The position numbers and the translations under genes were made by a program. Positions 45,639 to 54,793 of a stretch of DNA of 64,000 bases are shown one piece after another. Under the pieces are notes generated by a model. That model was not told the origin of the DNA. It saw only the letters and a program-made list of their open reading frames with translations, and made no database searches. Position 1 is the stretch's first letter, and the number at the start of each line of letters is the position of its first letter. Source of the DNA: Tolypothrix sp. PCC 7712 (GTDB lineage Bacteria; Cyanobacteriota; Cyanobacteriia; Cyanobacteriales; Nostocaceae); contig NZ_CP063785.1 of assembly GCF_025860405.1 (NCBI RefSeq), positions 2,170,001 through 2,234,000 of the forward strand. The letters run 5' to 3'.

Positions 45639-47717
45639 ATGACTAATCGTCTTGTTGAAGCTAAGAGTCTCTATCTCCGCAAACACGCTGAGAACCCTAT
45701 CGATTGGTGGCCTTGGTGTGATGACGCACTAGCAACTGCCAAGGAAAAGAATCTACCTATCTTTCTTTCAATTGGCTACTCTAGTTGTCACTGGTGTACT
45801 GTCATGGAAGGTGAGGCTTTTTCTGACCTAGCTATTGCTGAATATATGAATGCTAATTTCCTCCCCATCAAAGTAGATAGGGAAGAAAGACCGGATATCG
45901 ACAGCATTTATATGCAAGCTTTGCAAATGATGAGTGGTCAGGGAGGATGGCCATTAAATGCATTTCTCTCTCCCGATGATTTGGTGCCGTTTTATGCTGG
46001 TACTTATTTTCCTTTAGAACCGCGTTATGGTCGTCCGGGGTTTTTGCAAGTTTTACAAGCAATTCGGCGCTACTACGATACAGAAAAAAATGATTTACAG
46101 CAACGCAAAGCTGTAATTACCGAAGCCCTCCTGACTTCGGCTGTGTTGCAAGATGGTACAGGTGGGGATGTTGCAGAAAATGAATTACTCCGCAAAGGTT
46201 GGGAAACTTGCACTGCAATAATTAGCCCTAACCCATCAGGGAATAGTTTCCCGATGATTCCCTATGGCGAATTAGCATTACGTTTAAATCGGTTAAATTT
46301 TCCATCGCGCTATGATGGCGCACAAGTTGTTACTCAGCGTGGGCTAGATTTATCGTTAGGCGGGATTTTTGACCATGTGGCTGGTGGTTTCCACCGTTAT
46401 ACTGTTGACCCTACATGGACAGTACCGCATTTTGAAAAGATGCTCTACGACAATGGTCAAATTGTGGAGTATTTAGCGAATTTATGGAGTGCAGGAGTAG
46501 AAGAACCAGCATTTGAGAGAGCGATCGCCAAAACTGTACAATGGCTCTCTAGGGAAATGACTGCTGCTGAAGGTTATTTCTACGCCGCCCAAGATGCTGA
46601 TAGTTTCACCAACTCCACAGCAGTAGAGCCAGAGGAAGGCGCATTTTACGTTTGGAGTTACAGGGAACTAGAAGAACTACTTACAGATGAGGAACTCGCA
46701 GAATTACAACAAGAATTTACAGTTAGCGCTAATGGTAACTTTGAAGGGCAGATTGTGTTGCAAAGGCGACATCCAGGGAAACTGAGTGATACCTTAGAAA
46801 TCTCTCTACATAAGTTATTTACTGCTAGATACGGCGTAAATGCTGAATCATTAGATACTTTCCCCCCTGCACGCAATAACCAAGAAGCCAAAACCACAAA
46901 TTGGCCGGGACGCATTCCCTCAGTCACAGATACAAAGATGATTGTGGCTTGGAATAGCTTAATGATTTCTGGTTTAGCAAGGGCTGCGGGAGTATTTCAA
47001 CAAGCATCATATTTGGAAATAGCAGCAAAAGCGGCAAACTTCATTCTGGTGCATCAGTTCGTTGATGGGCGTTTTCACCGACTGAATTATGACAATCAAC
47101 CCCATCTGCTAGCGCAGTCTGAAGATTACGCGTTTTTTATTAAAGCGCTACTAGATTTACACCAAGCTTCTTTGGGGATGGGAAATGTATCTTCCCCCGC
47201 ATTTTGGTTAGAAAAAGCGATCGCACTGCAAGATGAATTCAACGAATTTCTCTGGAGTGTAGAATTAGGCGGCTTCTACAACGCCGCAATTGATGCGAGT
47301 CAAGATTTAATTGTCCGCGAACGCAGTTATGCAGATAATGCTACACCCTCAGCCAACGGTATTGCGATCGCTAATCTTGTCCGTCTCACTTTACTTACTG
47401 ATAATCTGGACTATCTAAATTTAGCCGAACAAGGTTTAAAAGCCTTTCGGAGTGTGATGAGTAGTGCTACTCAAGCTTGTCCCAGTTTATTTACAGCTTT
47501 AGATTGGTATCGAAATTCGACTTTGATTCGCACTACCAATACTGAACATATCAAGTCTTTAATTCCCAAGCATTTGCCTACAGTGGTGTTTGCAGCAGCA
47601 TCAAATTTGCCAGACAACAGCATTGCCTTAGTTTGCCAAGGTTTGAAATGCCTTGCACCAGCAGAAAGCGTAGAACAAATGTGGCAACAAGTGCAGCAGA
47701 GTCAGAGTAGGGGATAG
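45639..47717 (+). CDS. Thioredoxin-domain DUF255 / YyaL-like protein
   Basis: The 692-residue protein has an N-terminal thioredoxin-like domain with SIGYSSCHWCTVMEGEAF (CxxC at about residues 49-52) and NANFLPIKVDREERPDID. It is followed by a long (alpha/alpha)6-barrel-like region (GIFDHVAGGFHRYTVDPTWTVPHFEKMLYDN, YFYAAQDADS) related to N-acylglucosamine 2-epimerase folds. This is the conserved YyaL/SPATA20 family, found in all domains of life. The function is not established. ATG at 45639. The distal end runs into short repeats. Confidence 0.9.
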   Translation: MTNRLVEAKSLYLRKHAENPIDWWPWCDDALATAKEKNLPIFLSIGYSSCHWCTVMEGEAFSDLAIAEYMNANFLPIKVDREERPDIDSIYMQALQMMSGQGGWPLNAFLSPDDLVPFYAGTYFPLEPRYGRPGFLQVLQAIRRYYDTEKNDLQQRKAVITEALLTSAVLQDGTGGDVAENELLRKGWETCTAIISPNPSGNSFPMIPYGELALRLNRLNFPSRYDGAQVVTQRGLDLSLGGIFDHVAGGFHRYTVDPTWTVPHFEKMLYDNGQIVEYLANLWSAGVEEPAFERAIAKTVQWLSREMTAAEGYFYAAQDADSFTNSTAVEPEEGAFYVWSYRELEELLTDEELAELQQEFTVSANGNFEGQIVLQRRHPGKLSDTLEISLHKLFTARYGVNAESLDTFPPARNNQEAKTTNWPGRIPSVTDTKMIVAWNSLMISGLARAAGVFQQASYLEIAAKAANFILVHQFVDGRFHRLNYDNQPHLLAQSEDYAFFIKALLDLHQASLGMGNVSSPAFWLEKAIALQDEFNEFLWSVELGGFYNAAIDASQDLIVRERSYADNATPSANGIAIANLVRLTLLTDNLDYLNLAEQGLKAFRSVMSSATQACPSLFTALDWYRNSTLIRTTNTEHIKSLIPKHLPTVVFAAASNLPDNSIALVCQGLKCLAPAESVEQMWQQVQQSQSRG

Positions 47718-47868
47718 GGATTGGGGACTGGGGACTGGGGACTGGGGACTGGGGACTGGGGACTGGGGATGAGGGAGATGAGGGAGATGAGGGAGATGAG
47801 GGAGATGAGGGAGATGAGGGAGATGAGGGAGATGAGGGAGATGAGGGGGATGAGGGAGAGATAATAAA
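47705..47868. repeat. GGGGACT heptamers followed by a GAGGGAGAT 9-bp array
   Basis: GGGGACTGGGGACTGGGGAC heptamers (47720-47768) pass into about ten tandem GAGGGAGAT nonamers (47769-47860). The nonamer array recurs at 61146-61180 and, in reverse orientation, at 61664-61735. Confidence 0.9.
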
Positions 47869-47901
47869 TGTCTAATACAAAAAACCAAACAACAAACACC
47901 A

Positions 47902-48582
47902 ATGCCCCATGCCCCATGCCCAAACACCAACTTAACAGCAATTGTGCTTGCGGGTGGTCAAAGTGCGCGGATGGGTGAAGATAAAGCTTTGCTCAAAATT
48001 CAAGGAATACCTTTGTTAGAGCGTGTTTGTACCATTGCTCAAGCTTGTGCTGATACCGTTTATATAGTTACTCCCTGGCCAGAACGCTATCAAAACTTGC
48101 TTCTCCCTGATTGTAAATTCATCCAAGAATCCCCCTCATCCCCAGTACCCAGTCCCCAGTACCCAGTCCCCAGTACCCAATCTCCAATCCCCAGTCCCCA
48201 GTCCCCAATCCCCAACCCTCAACCCCACGGCCCCTTAATCGGATTTGCTCAAGGACTAGCGCAGGTGCACACAGATTGGGTGTTGCTGCTGGCTTGCGAT
48301 TTGCCCAGGTTAAGGGTTGAGGTGCTGCAAGAGTGGATAGCTAGATTAGATACTGTGGGGGATGATGCGATCGCAGCTTTGGCTCATCATGCTAAAGGAT
48401 GGGAACCTCTTTGTGGTTTTTATCGCCAAAGATGTTTACCGCAACTCTTAGAGTTTATCAATCAAGGCGGGCGTTCATTTCAACAGTGGTTGAAGCAAAA
48501 TTCTGTGCAAGTTTTGCCTTTGCTGGAACCAGAAATGCTGTTTAACTGTAATACTCCAGAAGATTTGTGGAAAGTTAACTAA
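47902..48582 (+). CDS. mobA: Molybdenum cofactor guanylyltransferase with repeat insert
   Basis: The 226-residue enzyme adds GMP to molybdopterin. The N-terminal nucleotide-binding loop is VLAGGQSARMGEDKALLKI, followed by VYIVTPWPERY, and after the insert GPLIGFAQGL, LLACDLPRLR and LCGFYRQRCLPQL, all as in MobA. A 33-residue stretch of SPVPSPQ-type repeats (48130-48228) sits between VYIVTPWPERY...KFIQE and GPLIG; it is the translated CCCCAGT/CCCCAAT repeat. The only in-frame start, ATG at 47902, comes from a CCCCATG short repeat, and I see no ribosome binding site. Activity with the insert is plausible because it falls in a surface loop. Confidence 0.85.
   Translation: MPHAPCPNTNLTAIVLAGGQSARMGEDKALLKIQGIPLLERVCTIAQACADTVYIVTPWPERYQNLLLPDCKFIQESPSSPVPSPQYPVPSTQSPIPSPQSPIPNPQPHGPLIGFAQGLAQVHTDWVLLLACDLPRLRVEVLQEWIARLDTVGDDAIAALAHHAKGWEPLCGFYRQRCLPQLLEFINQGGRSFQQWLKQNSVQVLPLLEPEMLFNCNTPEDLWKVN
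48130..48228 (+). repeat. CCCCAGT/CCCCAAT repeat insert inside mobA
   Basis: The 99-base stretch of CCCCAGTACCCAGTCCCCAG type is a multiple of three and keeps the frame open. Spacers at 34190-34330, 36600-36712 and 61230-61310 carry the same units in one or the other orientation. Confidence 0.9.
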
Positions 48583-49197
48583 ATTACCATGTGCGTGATA
48601 GCTGCTTCTTTGTTCCCACACTCTTGATGAATGTGAAGTATAAAGTATAAAAATCTCTACCTTCTATAGCAGAAATCAAGACTTGATGAAGTATTTTTTT
48701 AAGTAAAATAATTTACTATAAACTATCTATGATTTCTAAATATTTGTTCTTGTATGAACAATATTTTAACTACTAATTAACCTATATTAAATATAGTATT
48801 TCTCAATAAACCTTGTATAGTTACTGGCGAGTAGCACTGTCACACCTGATTCAGGATTTTTGGCTAGTGTTATTACTCGTCTTTTTTTATTTAAACTAAA
48901 ATGTATAATACATTACAGAAATCTTGATAAGATATTGCTTCCATCTATCTTAATTTATAAGATATATAATTTGCATCTATAGATTTAATTGAATTTTGCA
49001 TAGTAAATGTAAAATTATTTACTAAGAATATAATTCTCATTAATTTAGGACTGACTCATACCAATTTGAAAAAAGAATGCGACAGATTGTAGGGGCTAGG
49101 CATTGCCTTGCCCTCTAGAATATTATTGATTGATCGCAAAGATTATTTGATTTGGTATAAGTTATTTAAACCCCAATATAATTACTCAGGATTCATA
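48583..49197. other. AT-rich spacer with MITE copy 2
   Basis: The 615-base spacer is very AT-rich. The 101-base inverted-repeat element lies at 49058-49158, ending 39 bases before the lipoprotein ATG. I see no gene. Confidence 0.5.
49058..49158. mobile_element. MITE-like element, copy 2 (ATACCAATTTGA ends)
   Basis: This copy shares ATACCAATTTGAAAAAAGAA, GCGACAGAT-GTAGGGGC and CCTTGCCCTCTAGAATAT with copy 1 at 7885-7984 and ends TTTGATTTGGTAT. The first bases of the spurious longer ORF for the downstream lipoprotein come from this element. Confidence 0.7.
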
Positions 49198-50097
49198 ATG
49201 CTTCGTCGTTGGATATTATCTACTTTAGCAATTTTACTAAGTATCTTTTTGTTTGCTTGTAACTCTGCAAATATTCAGCAGCCATTGGATAAATCAACTG
49301 CTAACTCTAATTCTCAAGCGTTAGCAAAAGTATCAGCAAAAAGGGTTGTGGCGCTATCTTCATTATCTGCTGATATTATTTATCAACTTGATAAAACTAA
49401 ATTAGTAGGTATTACTGGTAGCAAATTATTTAAAGATGACCCCAATTTTGCTAATATTCCCCGTGTGAGTGAAGGTCAAACTCCTCCTAATTTGGAAAAA
49501 ATTATTGCCTTGCAACCAGATTTAGTAATTGGTGCAGAAGGATTTTCTAATCAGCCAATTGAGAAACTCAAGCAACTAGGAATTTCTACTATTCTTACTC
49601 AAGTTAATAGTTGGGAATCTCTAGAAAAATTGACACAGAAACTTGCTGAGTTAATTGATGTAGATTCTCAGCCTTTATTAAATCGCTACAAAAGCTTTTT
49701 AGCAGATAAACCAACTCATAATCCTTCAACTTTAGTGCTTGTTAGCCGTCAACCAATTTTAGCTCCAAATAAAAATAGTTGGGCTGGAGATTTACTTGCC
49801 AAATTTGATGCCAAAAACTTAGTTGCAGACTTTCAGGGTAAAAGTCCCATTGGCGGGTATGTGACGCTTTCGGCTGAAAAAGTATTGGAAGCAAATCCAG
49901 ATGTTTTAATTGTTGTGAATAGTACAGACCCTCAGCTTTTAGAGTCTTTAAAAAAAGAAGCTTTTTGGCAGCAATTACAAGCCACTAAAAATAATCGAGT
50001 TTATAGTTTTGATTATTATGGTTTGGTGAATCCTGGGAGTATAGATGCAATTCAAAAGGCTTGTCAGAAACTCACACAAGTTTTATCTTCATCATGA
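49198..50097 (+). CDS. FecB/BtuF-like periplasmic-binding lipoprotein
   Basis: The 299-residue protein begins MLRRWILSTLAILLSIFLFACNS, a signal peptide with lipobox LFAC. The mature part is a class III substrate-binding protein with RVVALSSLSADIIYQLDKT, LEKIIALQPDLVIGAEGF and NPGSIDAIQKACQKL, as in binding proteins for siderophores, haem or cobalamin. No permease or ATPase gene is adjacent. The ATG at 49198 gives the signal peptide; the upstream ATG at 49108 lies inside the MITE-like element and would add 30 non-signal residues, so it is rejected. Confidence 0.85.
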   Translation: MLRRWILSTLAILLSIFLFACNSANIQQPLDKSTANSNSQALAKVSAKRVVALSSLSADIIYQLDKTKLVGITGSKLFKDDPNFANIPRVSEGQTPPNLEKIIALQPDLVIGAEGFSNQPIEKLKQLGISTILTQVNSWESLEKLTQKLAELIDVDSQPLLNRYKSFLADKPTHNPSTLVLVSRQPILAPNKNSWAGDLLAKFDAKNLVADFQGKSPIGGYVTLSAEKVLEANPDVLIVVNSTDPQLLESLKKEAFWQQLQATKNNRVYSFDYYGLVNPGSIDAIQKACQKLTQVLSSS

Positions 50098-50103
50098 ATT
50101 ATT

Positions 50104-50140
50104 GATGGTGCGTTACAAGTAGCGCTAACGCACCCGACTT
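50104..50140. terminator. GGTGCGTTA/TAACGCACC hairpin between convergent genes
   Basis: GGTGCGTTA and TAACGCACC form a 9-base stem followed by CGACTTTTTATT on the plus strand. It lies between the stops of the convergent lipoprotein and FTR1 genes and probably terminates the lipoprotein transcript. The sequence is related to the inner part of the element at 9183-9334. Confidence 0.5.
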
Positions 50141-50141
50141 T

Positions 50142-51089
50142 TTATTGTACAGAGCGCAAATTCTTAGTAGCTGGAGCAGAAGAATTACCTGTGATACTGC
50201 GGAAGTAAAGACCACCAACTGTCAACAAAAATGTTAAATAGCCTACTGCTTGCACAAGATAGAGATTGTCTCTATAGCCAAACAAAGACTTGAGAATAAT
50301 GCCGGGGAATTGTTCATCGGGCAAGATTTTAGAAGTATTTAAAACCATTGGCCCTAAAATGCAAGAGTGAATTTTAGTAAAGCGTTCGTAATAAAAACAA
50401 AGGCTTTCTGTAGCGCGACTGCTGAGTGCTAAATTAGCAATGCCATCGTCAAAATGTTTCAATGCAGAAACTACTAATCCAGCAACTATCAAAACTAATA
50501 AAACGCCCATAACTTGGAAAAATTGGCGAATATTAATTTTGACACCCCATTTAAACAAGAGTACGCCAATCACTACTGCTGATAATAAGCCACCAAGGGC
50601 ACCCAAGGCAGGCATAAATCCTTGTTGAAAATTAGCAGCAATAAATAAAACAGTTTCAAAACCTTCGCGAATTACAGCCACCAAAATTAATGTAAAAACA
50701 CCCCAACCTGCATTTGAGTTTTGTGTTAGTGCTTCAGTAACAGCACCCTCAACGGTAGCTTTCATAAATCTGGCTTGTTTCGTCATCCAGATGAGCATCC
50801 AACTGAGCATGACTATTGCCAAAACACTAAAGGTGCCTTCCATTATTGGCTCAACTACCGAAGTATATTGAGGATTAATTGCGCCTAATATTTGAATTAA
50901 CCAAGTAAAAATTACACCTATAAGCGCGCTTAAAACAACACCAACACCAACACCCGCATATACCCAAGAATTGAGTCGAGATTGTTTAGCTTTTTTCAAC
51001 AAAGCCAGCACAATTCCCACTACGAGAGCAGCTTCTACTCCTTCTCTGAGCGTAATTACAAAAGTAGGTAAAGCAGTACTAAAATTCAT
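50142..51089 (-). CDS. FTR1-family iron permease
   Basis: The 315-residue membrane protein resembles Ftr1/EfeU, which moves oxidised iron across the membrane. The first REGxE motif is in FVITLREGVEAALVVGIVLALL and the second in VIREGFETVLFIA. About seven membrane helices are visible. It is the last gene of a leftward group with a ferritin-like protein, an HHH lipoprotein and a multicopper oxidase; in yeast the Ftr1 partner is also a multicopper oxidase. ATG at 51089. Confidence 0.9.
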   Translation of the reverse strand: MNFSTALPTFVITLREGVEAALVVGIVLALLKKAKQSRLNSWVYAGVGVGVVLSALIGVIFTWLIQILGAINPQYTSVVEPIMEGTFSVLAIVMLSWMLIWMTKQARFMKATVEGAVTEALTQNSNAGWGVFTLILVAVIREGFETVLFIAANFQQGFMPALGALGGLLSAVVIGVLLFKWGVKINIRQFFQVMGVLLVLIVAGLVVSALKHFDDGIANLALSSRATESLCFYYERFTKIHSCILGPMVLNTSKILPDEQFPGIILKSLFGYRDNLYLVQAVGYLTFLLTVGGLYFRSITGNSSAPATKNLRSVQ

Positions 51090-51200
51090 TGTTTGTCCTT
51101 TGTCCTCTCTTACAAAGTTCTGATTGGAGGAAACCTCCGCTCAGACTTCGCGCTTTGTCATTAGTCCTTAGTAATACTAATGACTAATGACTAACGATAA

Positions 51201-51635
51201 TTAACTGAAATCGCGTAACATTTTCTTCAATTCAAGATTATGCATCTCTTCTTGACCAATCATGCCACGGGCAAACTCTTCTAAATAAATGCTGGCATTT
51301 GTGACAGTATCTAAAAGAGCCTTATATAAATCTAGCGCTTTCTTTTCGTGGGATAAGCTTTCTGCCAAGATATCTTTGACTGAATGCTTGTAGGTTTCTT
51401 CCATTGGGGCGATTTTCAATGAAGGATGTCCATCTAAACCCGTCAGAATTTCTCCTACTTGTTGAGCATGAAGTAACGATTCACTAGCTTGTGCTTTGAA
51501 AAAAGCCACGATTGGTAAGCGATTAGGGCCAGTTACCATCAGGGAATAATGTGTATAACGCACTACTCCTGCTAGTTCAAATTCCATGATGGCATTGAGT
51601 AGATCAATGGTCTTTTTTTGGTCAAGTTCTTGCAT
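51201..51635 (-). CDS. Bacterioferritin-like ferritin
   Basis: The 144-residue protein is a four-helix ferritin-like protein. It has the pattern of iron ligands in FELAGVVRYTHYSLMV, ASESLLHAQQVGEIL, SHEKKALDLY and IGQEEMHNLELKKML. It should store or detoxify iron. It is 112 bases upstream of FTR1 on the same strand. ATG at 51635. The size is slightly smaller than classical bacterioferritin (about 155). Confidence 0.8.
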   Translation of the reverse strand: MQELDQKKTIDLLNAIMEFELAGVVRYTHYSLMVTGPNRLPIVAFFKAQASESLLHAQQVGEILTGLDGHPSLKIAPMEETYKHSVKDILAESLSHEKKALDLYKALLDTVTNASIYLEEFARGMIGQEEMHNLELKKMLRDFS

Positions 51636-51683
51636 CAGTTGTTAATTTCAGCAAAGGTTACGAATGTAGAGTAATGAGAAATA

Positions 51684-51747
51684 AGTTAGAAGTTATACTC
51701 TTCTGAAGTGTTAAAAGTTGAAACGAGCTTCACTTTTAACTTCTAAA
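51684..51747. repeat. Inverted repeat TTAGAAGTTA/TAACTTCTAA
   Basis: Outer arms TTAGAAGTTA and TAACTTCTAA enclose further complementary pieces (AAGTGTTAAAAGTT / CTTCACTTTTAACT). It lies between the lipoprotein and ferritin genes and may modulate or terminate readthrough. Confidence 0.45.
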
Positions 51748-51809
51748 TATTTCCTCACTATTCACTCATTTTAAACTCGTCTATCTACATCTGTGATCCG
51801 GCAGAATTG

Positions 51810-52850
51810 CTATTGTTGTGCTTGGGTGCTAGTTTTGTCAATCACTATTTGCGAGTTTTGCTCAATGGTTTTGATTAGCTTGGTGACATCTTCCGGCGTT
51901 TTCACTGGGGTTGCTGGTGGGATGGCTGCGGGCCAAACTTTGACTAAGTCAGCAAAACTTGCTTCTATTGCCTTATTGGCTTCTGGGCTGGTTTGGGCTA
52001 CCTGGCTAGCAATGCTTTTGTACAAGTCATCGGCGTAGACGACAAAGCCACGAGAATCTTGATATTCAATGGCTGCGGCTATTTTACCATTGGCGATCGC
52101 AGCTCCATATTCTGAGTTGGCTGCATCCAATAAGCCGTTAATTACCTGGAGTACGAATCCTGGCTTGGAACGTTGCGCTTCTGGTAAAGTTGCGATCGCG
52201 CCATCTACGGCTTGCACAGAAGTAGTAAAATCTGTTTTCAGTTTGGGATTCTTGGGATTAGATTTGACTAAATCTTGTAAACTCACCAAAGTAGTCTTAA
52301 ATTCTTTAACCTTGCGTTCGTTTAATTGCTCTTCCACATCAACATAAATTTCCTCAACTGGATGTCCAATATGAGGTTCCGCCTGTTTGGGTTGATTTTG
52401 ATCTAAAAGTTCTTTTGCTACTAACAGATGTCCCTTCATTAACCCTAATTTGGTCATGTAATCAACATCTTTCGGCTCACCTGTGAGTACGACTTCTTGC
52501 ACAGTTACCATATCTTTGATTTGGTCAAACTGTTCTTGATTAATTACCTTTTTACTTACCAAATCCTCTGGAGTTGCATAGGGACGGCTGGCTTGAATTT
52601 TGTTTGATAACGCCGACACACCTAGCTTGGCTTCAAATTTATCTAACTCCGACAAGATAGCAGTGTTGATATTAATTTTTGCTTTACTACCATGATTGCT
52701 ATGGCTTCCTGTTTCCGTCACTTGGGTAGTGGAGCTAGTTGCAACTGCTGCAGGTGCATTACTAGCAGTTGGCGTAGTATTATTACAAGAACTGAGAGAA
52801 ACAATAGCACAAGCGGCAACGGCCAAACAGACATAGCGCAATTTAATCAT
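51810..52850 (-). CDS. Lipoprotein with helix-hairpin-helix domain, iron-locus associated
   Basis: From the ATG at 52850 the protein has 346 residues: MIKLRYVCLAVAACAIVSLSSCNN, a signal peptide with lipobox LSSC. A ComEA-like helix-hairpin-helix domain follows (ININTAILSELDKFEAKLGV...IQASRPYATPEDLVSKKVINQEQFDQIKDMV). The remaining 220 residues are helical, with HIGHPVEEIYVDVEEQL, and could bind metal through His/Glu. GGAG seven bases before the ATG supports this start over the TTG at 52874. The function is unknown; the position between ferritin and a multicopper oxidase suggests a role in iron handling. Confidence 0.7.
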   Translation of the reverse strand: MIKLRYVCLAVAACAIVSLSSCNNTTPTASNAPAAVATSSTTQVTETGSHSNHGSKAKININTAILSELDKFEAKLGVSALSNKIQASRPYATPEDLVSKKVINQEQFDQIKDMVTVQEVVLTGEPKDVDYMTKLGLMKGHLLVAKELLDQNQPKQAEPHIGHPVEEIYVDVEEQLNERKVKEFKTTLVSLQDLVKSNPKNPKLKTDFTTSVQAVDGAIATLPEAQRSKPGFVLQVINGLLDAANSEYGAAIANGKIAAAIEYQDSRGFVVYADDLYKSIASQVAQTSPEANKAIEASFADLVKVWPAAIPPATPVKTPEDVTKLIKTIEQNSQIVIDKTSTQAQQ

Positions 52851-52983
52851 TTTGGCTCCTAAAAAGTTTTTCAACCAATGATTTCATGAGTTCCAGGTAT
52901 GATTAGGAACTATTGATATTCTTTGTTATTAGGTATGATTTTTATTCAATATTCCAAAACCCTGATGCCATCATTCAAGATTA

Positions 52984-53973
52984 CTAAATCACTTCAAATA
53001 CACCCATACAACCGTTTTCTGCGATCGCATCTTGATGGGGATGGAACATATACTTCCCTGGATAGCGAAATGCAAATTCTAAGATGTGCCTTTCCGCTAC
53101 ACCCATCGTGATCACATCAGCTTTCTCGCTAGGAGTCATCGTCATGCCAGTACGATAGACATTAAAGAAGTTGGCATGAAGATGAAATGTCACGGCTGGA
53201 TCGTATTCAATGATGTTGAGGACATAAAGCCGAATTAACTGATCTTTGTAAATTCGGATGGGATTGTCCATGTAGTGGTGAGGCAAACCATTGAAAGCGT
53301 AATATTCATTCCGGCTATCATCATTAATGTCATACCCAGCCATGACCAACACAATTTCATCGGCTGGCGGACGGGGTTTTGGGGGATCGATGATAAACAT
53401 CCCATATAATCCCTTAGCAATGTGACGAGTAACAGGCTCAATATGGCAGTGATATAAATGAACGCCGTAGGGTTCAGCATCAAATTCATAAATTGTCGCA
53501 CTCCCATTACTCACAGGGCGAATACCATCCATATCTGATGAATGAACCCCATGAAAGTGTAAAGAGTGGGAATGTCCTGCCTTATTGAGAAATAATATCC
53601 GTACTCGTTCGCCTTGTTTGGCTCTTAGTGTTGGCCCTGGTATGTGACCGTTTAAATCCCAGATGTTATAGGAAACAGCACTATTAAGCTGAATGACAGA
53701 AGTACCTGCAGTTAACTGAAACTCTCGGATAGTGCGTCCATTTTCTTTTTTCAACGTCCCATAATCGAAATTTCTTAGCATCTTCATGGGCTGAGTAACG
53801 CCTTCAGATGCAGCAATTTCCAGGGGTGGCACTTTGACGATTGACTGACTATTGACACTCGTTGCGTGCCATAACGCTGCTGCTCCCGCCACACAAGTGC
53901 CACCTAAACCCAGCTTCAGTAACTGACGACGGCTCCAAAGTTGTTCTTTTGCCAAAGCTAAGTTGTTGGGCAT
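52984..53973 (-). CDS. Two-domain multicopper oxidase with Tat signal
   Basis: The 329-residue protein carries a Tat signal (SRRQLLKLGLGGTCVAGAAA, residues 14-33) and two cupredoxin domains. All four His-x-His copper motifs are visible: SHSLHFHGVHSSDMDG, VHLYHCHIEPVTRHI, AVTFHLHANFF and KYMFHPHQDAI. The type 1 copper Cys is only in domain 1 (HCH); domain 2 has HPH instead. This differs from bacterial small laccases, where the type 1 site lies in the last domain. With FTR1 downstream, ferroxidase activity is the likely role. ATG at 53973. Confidence 0.85.
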   Translation of the reverse strand: MPNNLALAKEQLWSRRQLLKLGLGGTCVAGAAALWHATSVNSQSIVKVPPLEIAASEGVTQPMKMLRNFDYGTLKKENGRTIREFQLTAGTSVIQLNSAVSYNIWDLNGHIPGPTLRAKQGERVRILFLNKAGHSHSLHFHGVHSSDMDGIRPVSNGSATIYEFDAEPYGVHLYHCHIEPVTRHIAKGLYGMFIIDPPKPRPPADEIVLVMAGYDINDDSRNEYYAFNGLPHHYMDNPIRIYKDQLIRLYVLNIIEYDPAVTFHLHANFFNVYRTGMTMTPSEKADVITMGVAERHILEFAFRYPGKYMFHPHQDAIAENGCMGVFEVI

Positions 53974-54793
53974 GACATTAAATAACGGTTAGCGCTAGAA
54001 TAGAATGTTGCAAAAGATTTGCAATTACTCTTGGTATATTAGAGTGATTAAGAATTATTGTCAATAAATTTATAAATATTTCCTGAGTGAGAATTGCCTC
54101 CACTTTTTGTGTGGATGTCAAGATTTTTTGACTTTTAGCTATAGATAAATAGGCGGTAGCAAAAACGCAAAATAGTTTGTGTCATACCAGTGAATTGCTA
54201 TGCAGCACTCAATTAGCCAACATTAATAAGTTAAATTTTATTAATAAAAATCAAAATATATTTAGAAAATTATTTTTATAATTCCCCATGATTTTTAACT
54301 GATTAACTTCTCAAAAATTTGCTCACTAGGTATTATTAAATACTATGGCTGCGAAAAGTAGCAAATTTAGTGATGAGACAGAATTAAATCTCACTAATTT
54401 GTCTTATGAGAATTCTGGGCTATAAAGATAAATTTATTTTTAGCCTTCGGTTTTTCCCGTAGATAGATATCAAATTAATTTGCGTCTAAAAATAGATAAA
54501 TATGAATATTCGTCAATTTACTAAAAGCCTAAACACTAGTCCTAGCAGCTAGTAACATTGCATTTTCGCTAATTTTACTATGTAATCTAAAAATAAAATT
54601 AATAAAAGTTGATATATTAAAAAATAAGTATATTATTTAACGCATATTTTATTGTCAATCTGTCGAAAGTATCAGGATAAAATCCCCCAATAGGGCATTG
54701 TAAAAAGGGTAAGTTTTCTGCTTTTTATTAATTTAATGCCGCAATTACATTAAGTAATTTGTGTGAATCAAAACATCATACACGGGGCAAATC
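53974..54793. other. AT-rich spacer between divergent iron and cobalt/nickel loci
   Basis: This 820-base spacer is strongly AT-rich and holds both divergent promoters. I looked for a cobalamin riboswitch upstream of cbiM and saw none. No ORF, RNA or strong repeat stands out. Confidence 0.5.

Noticed and set aside
47628-47941. Minus-strand ORFs of 100 and 79 residues rich in HLPHLP and SLISLI
   Set aside because: They are direct translations of the GAGGGAGAT and GGGGACT repeat array.
49108-49197. Longer start for the FecB-like lipoprotein
   Set aside because: The extra 30 residues are encoded in the MITE-like element and would hide the signal peptide.
54500-54793. Cobalamin riboswitch upstream of cbiM
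   Set aside because: I looked for the conserved core and found nothing resembling it in the AT-rich leader.
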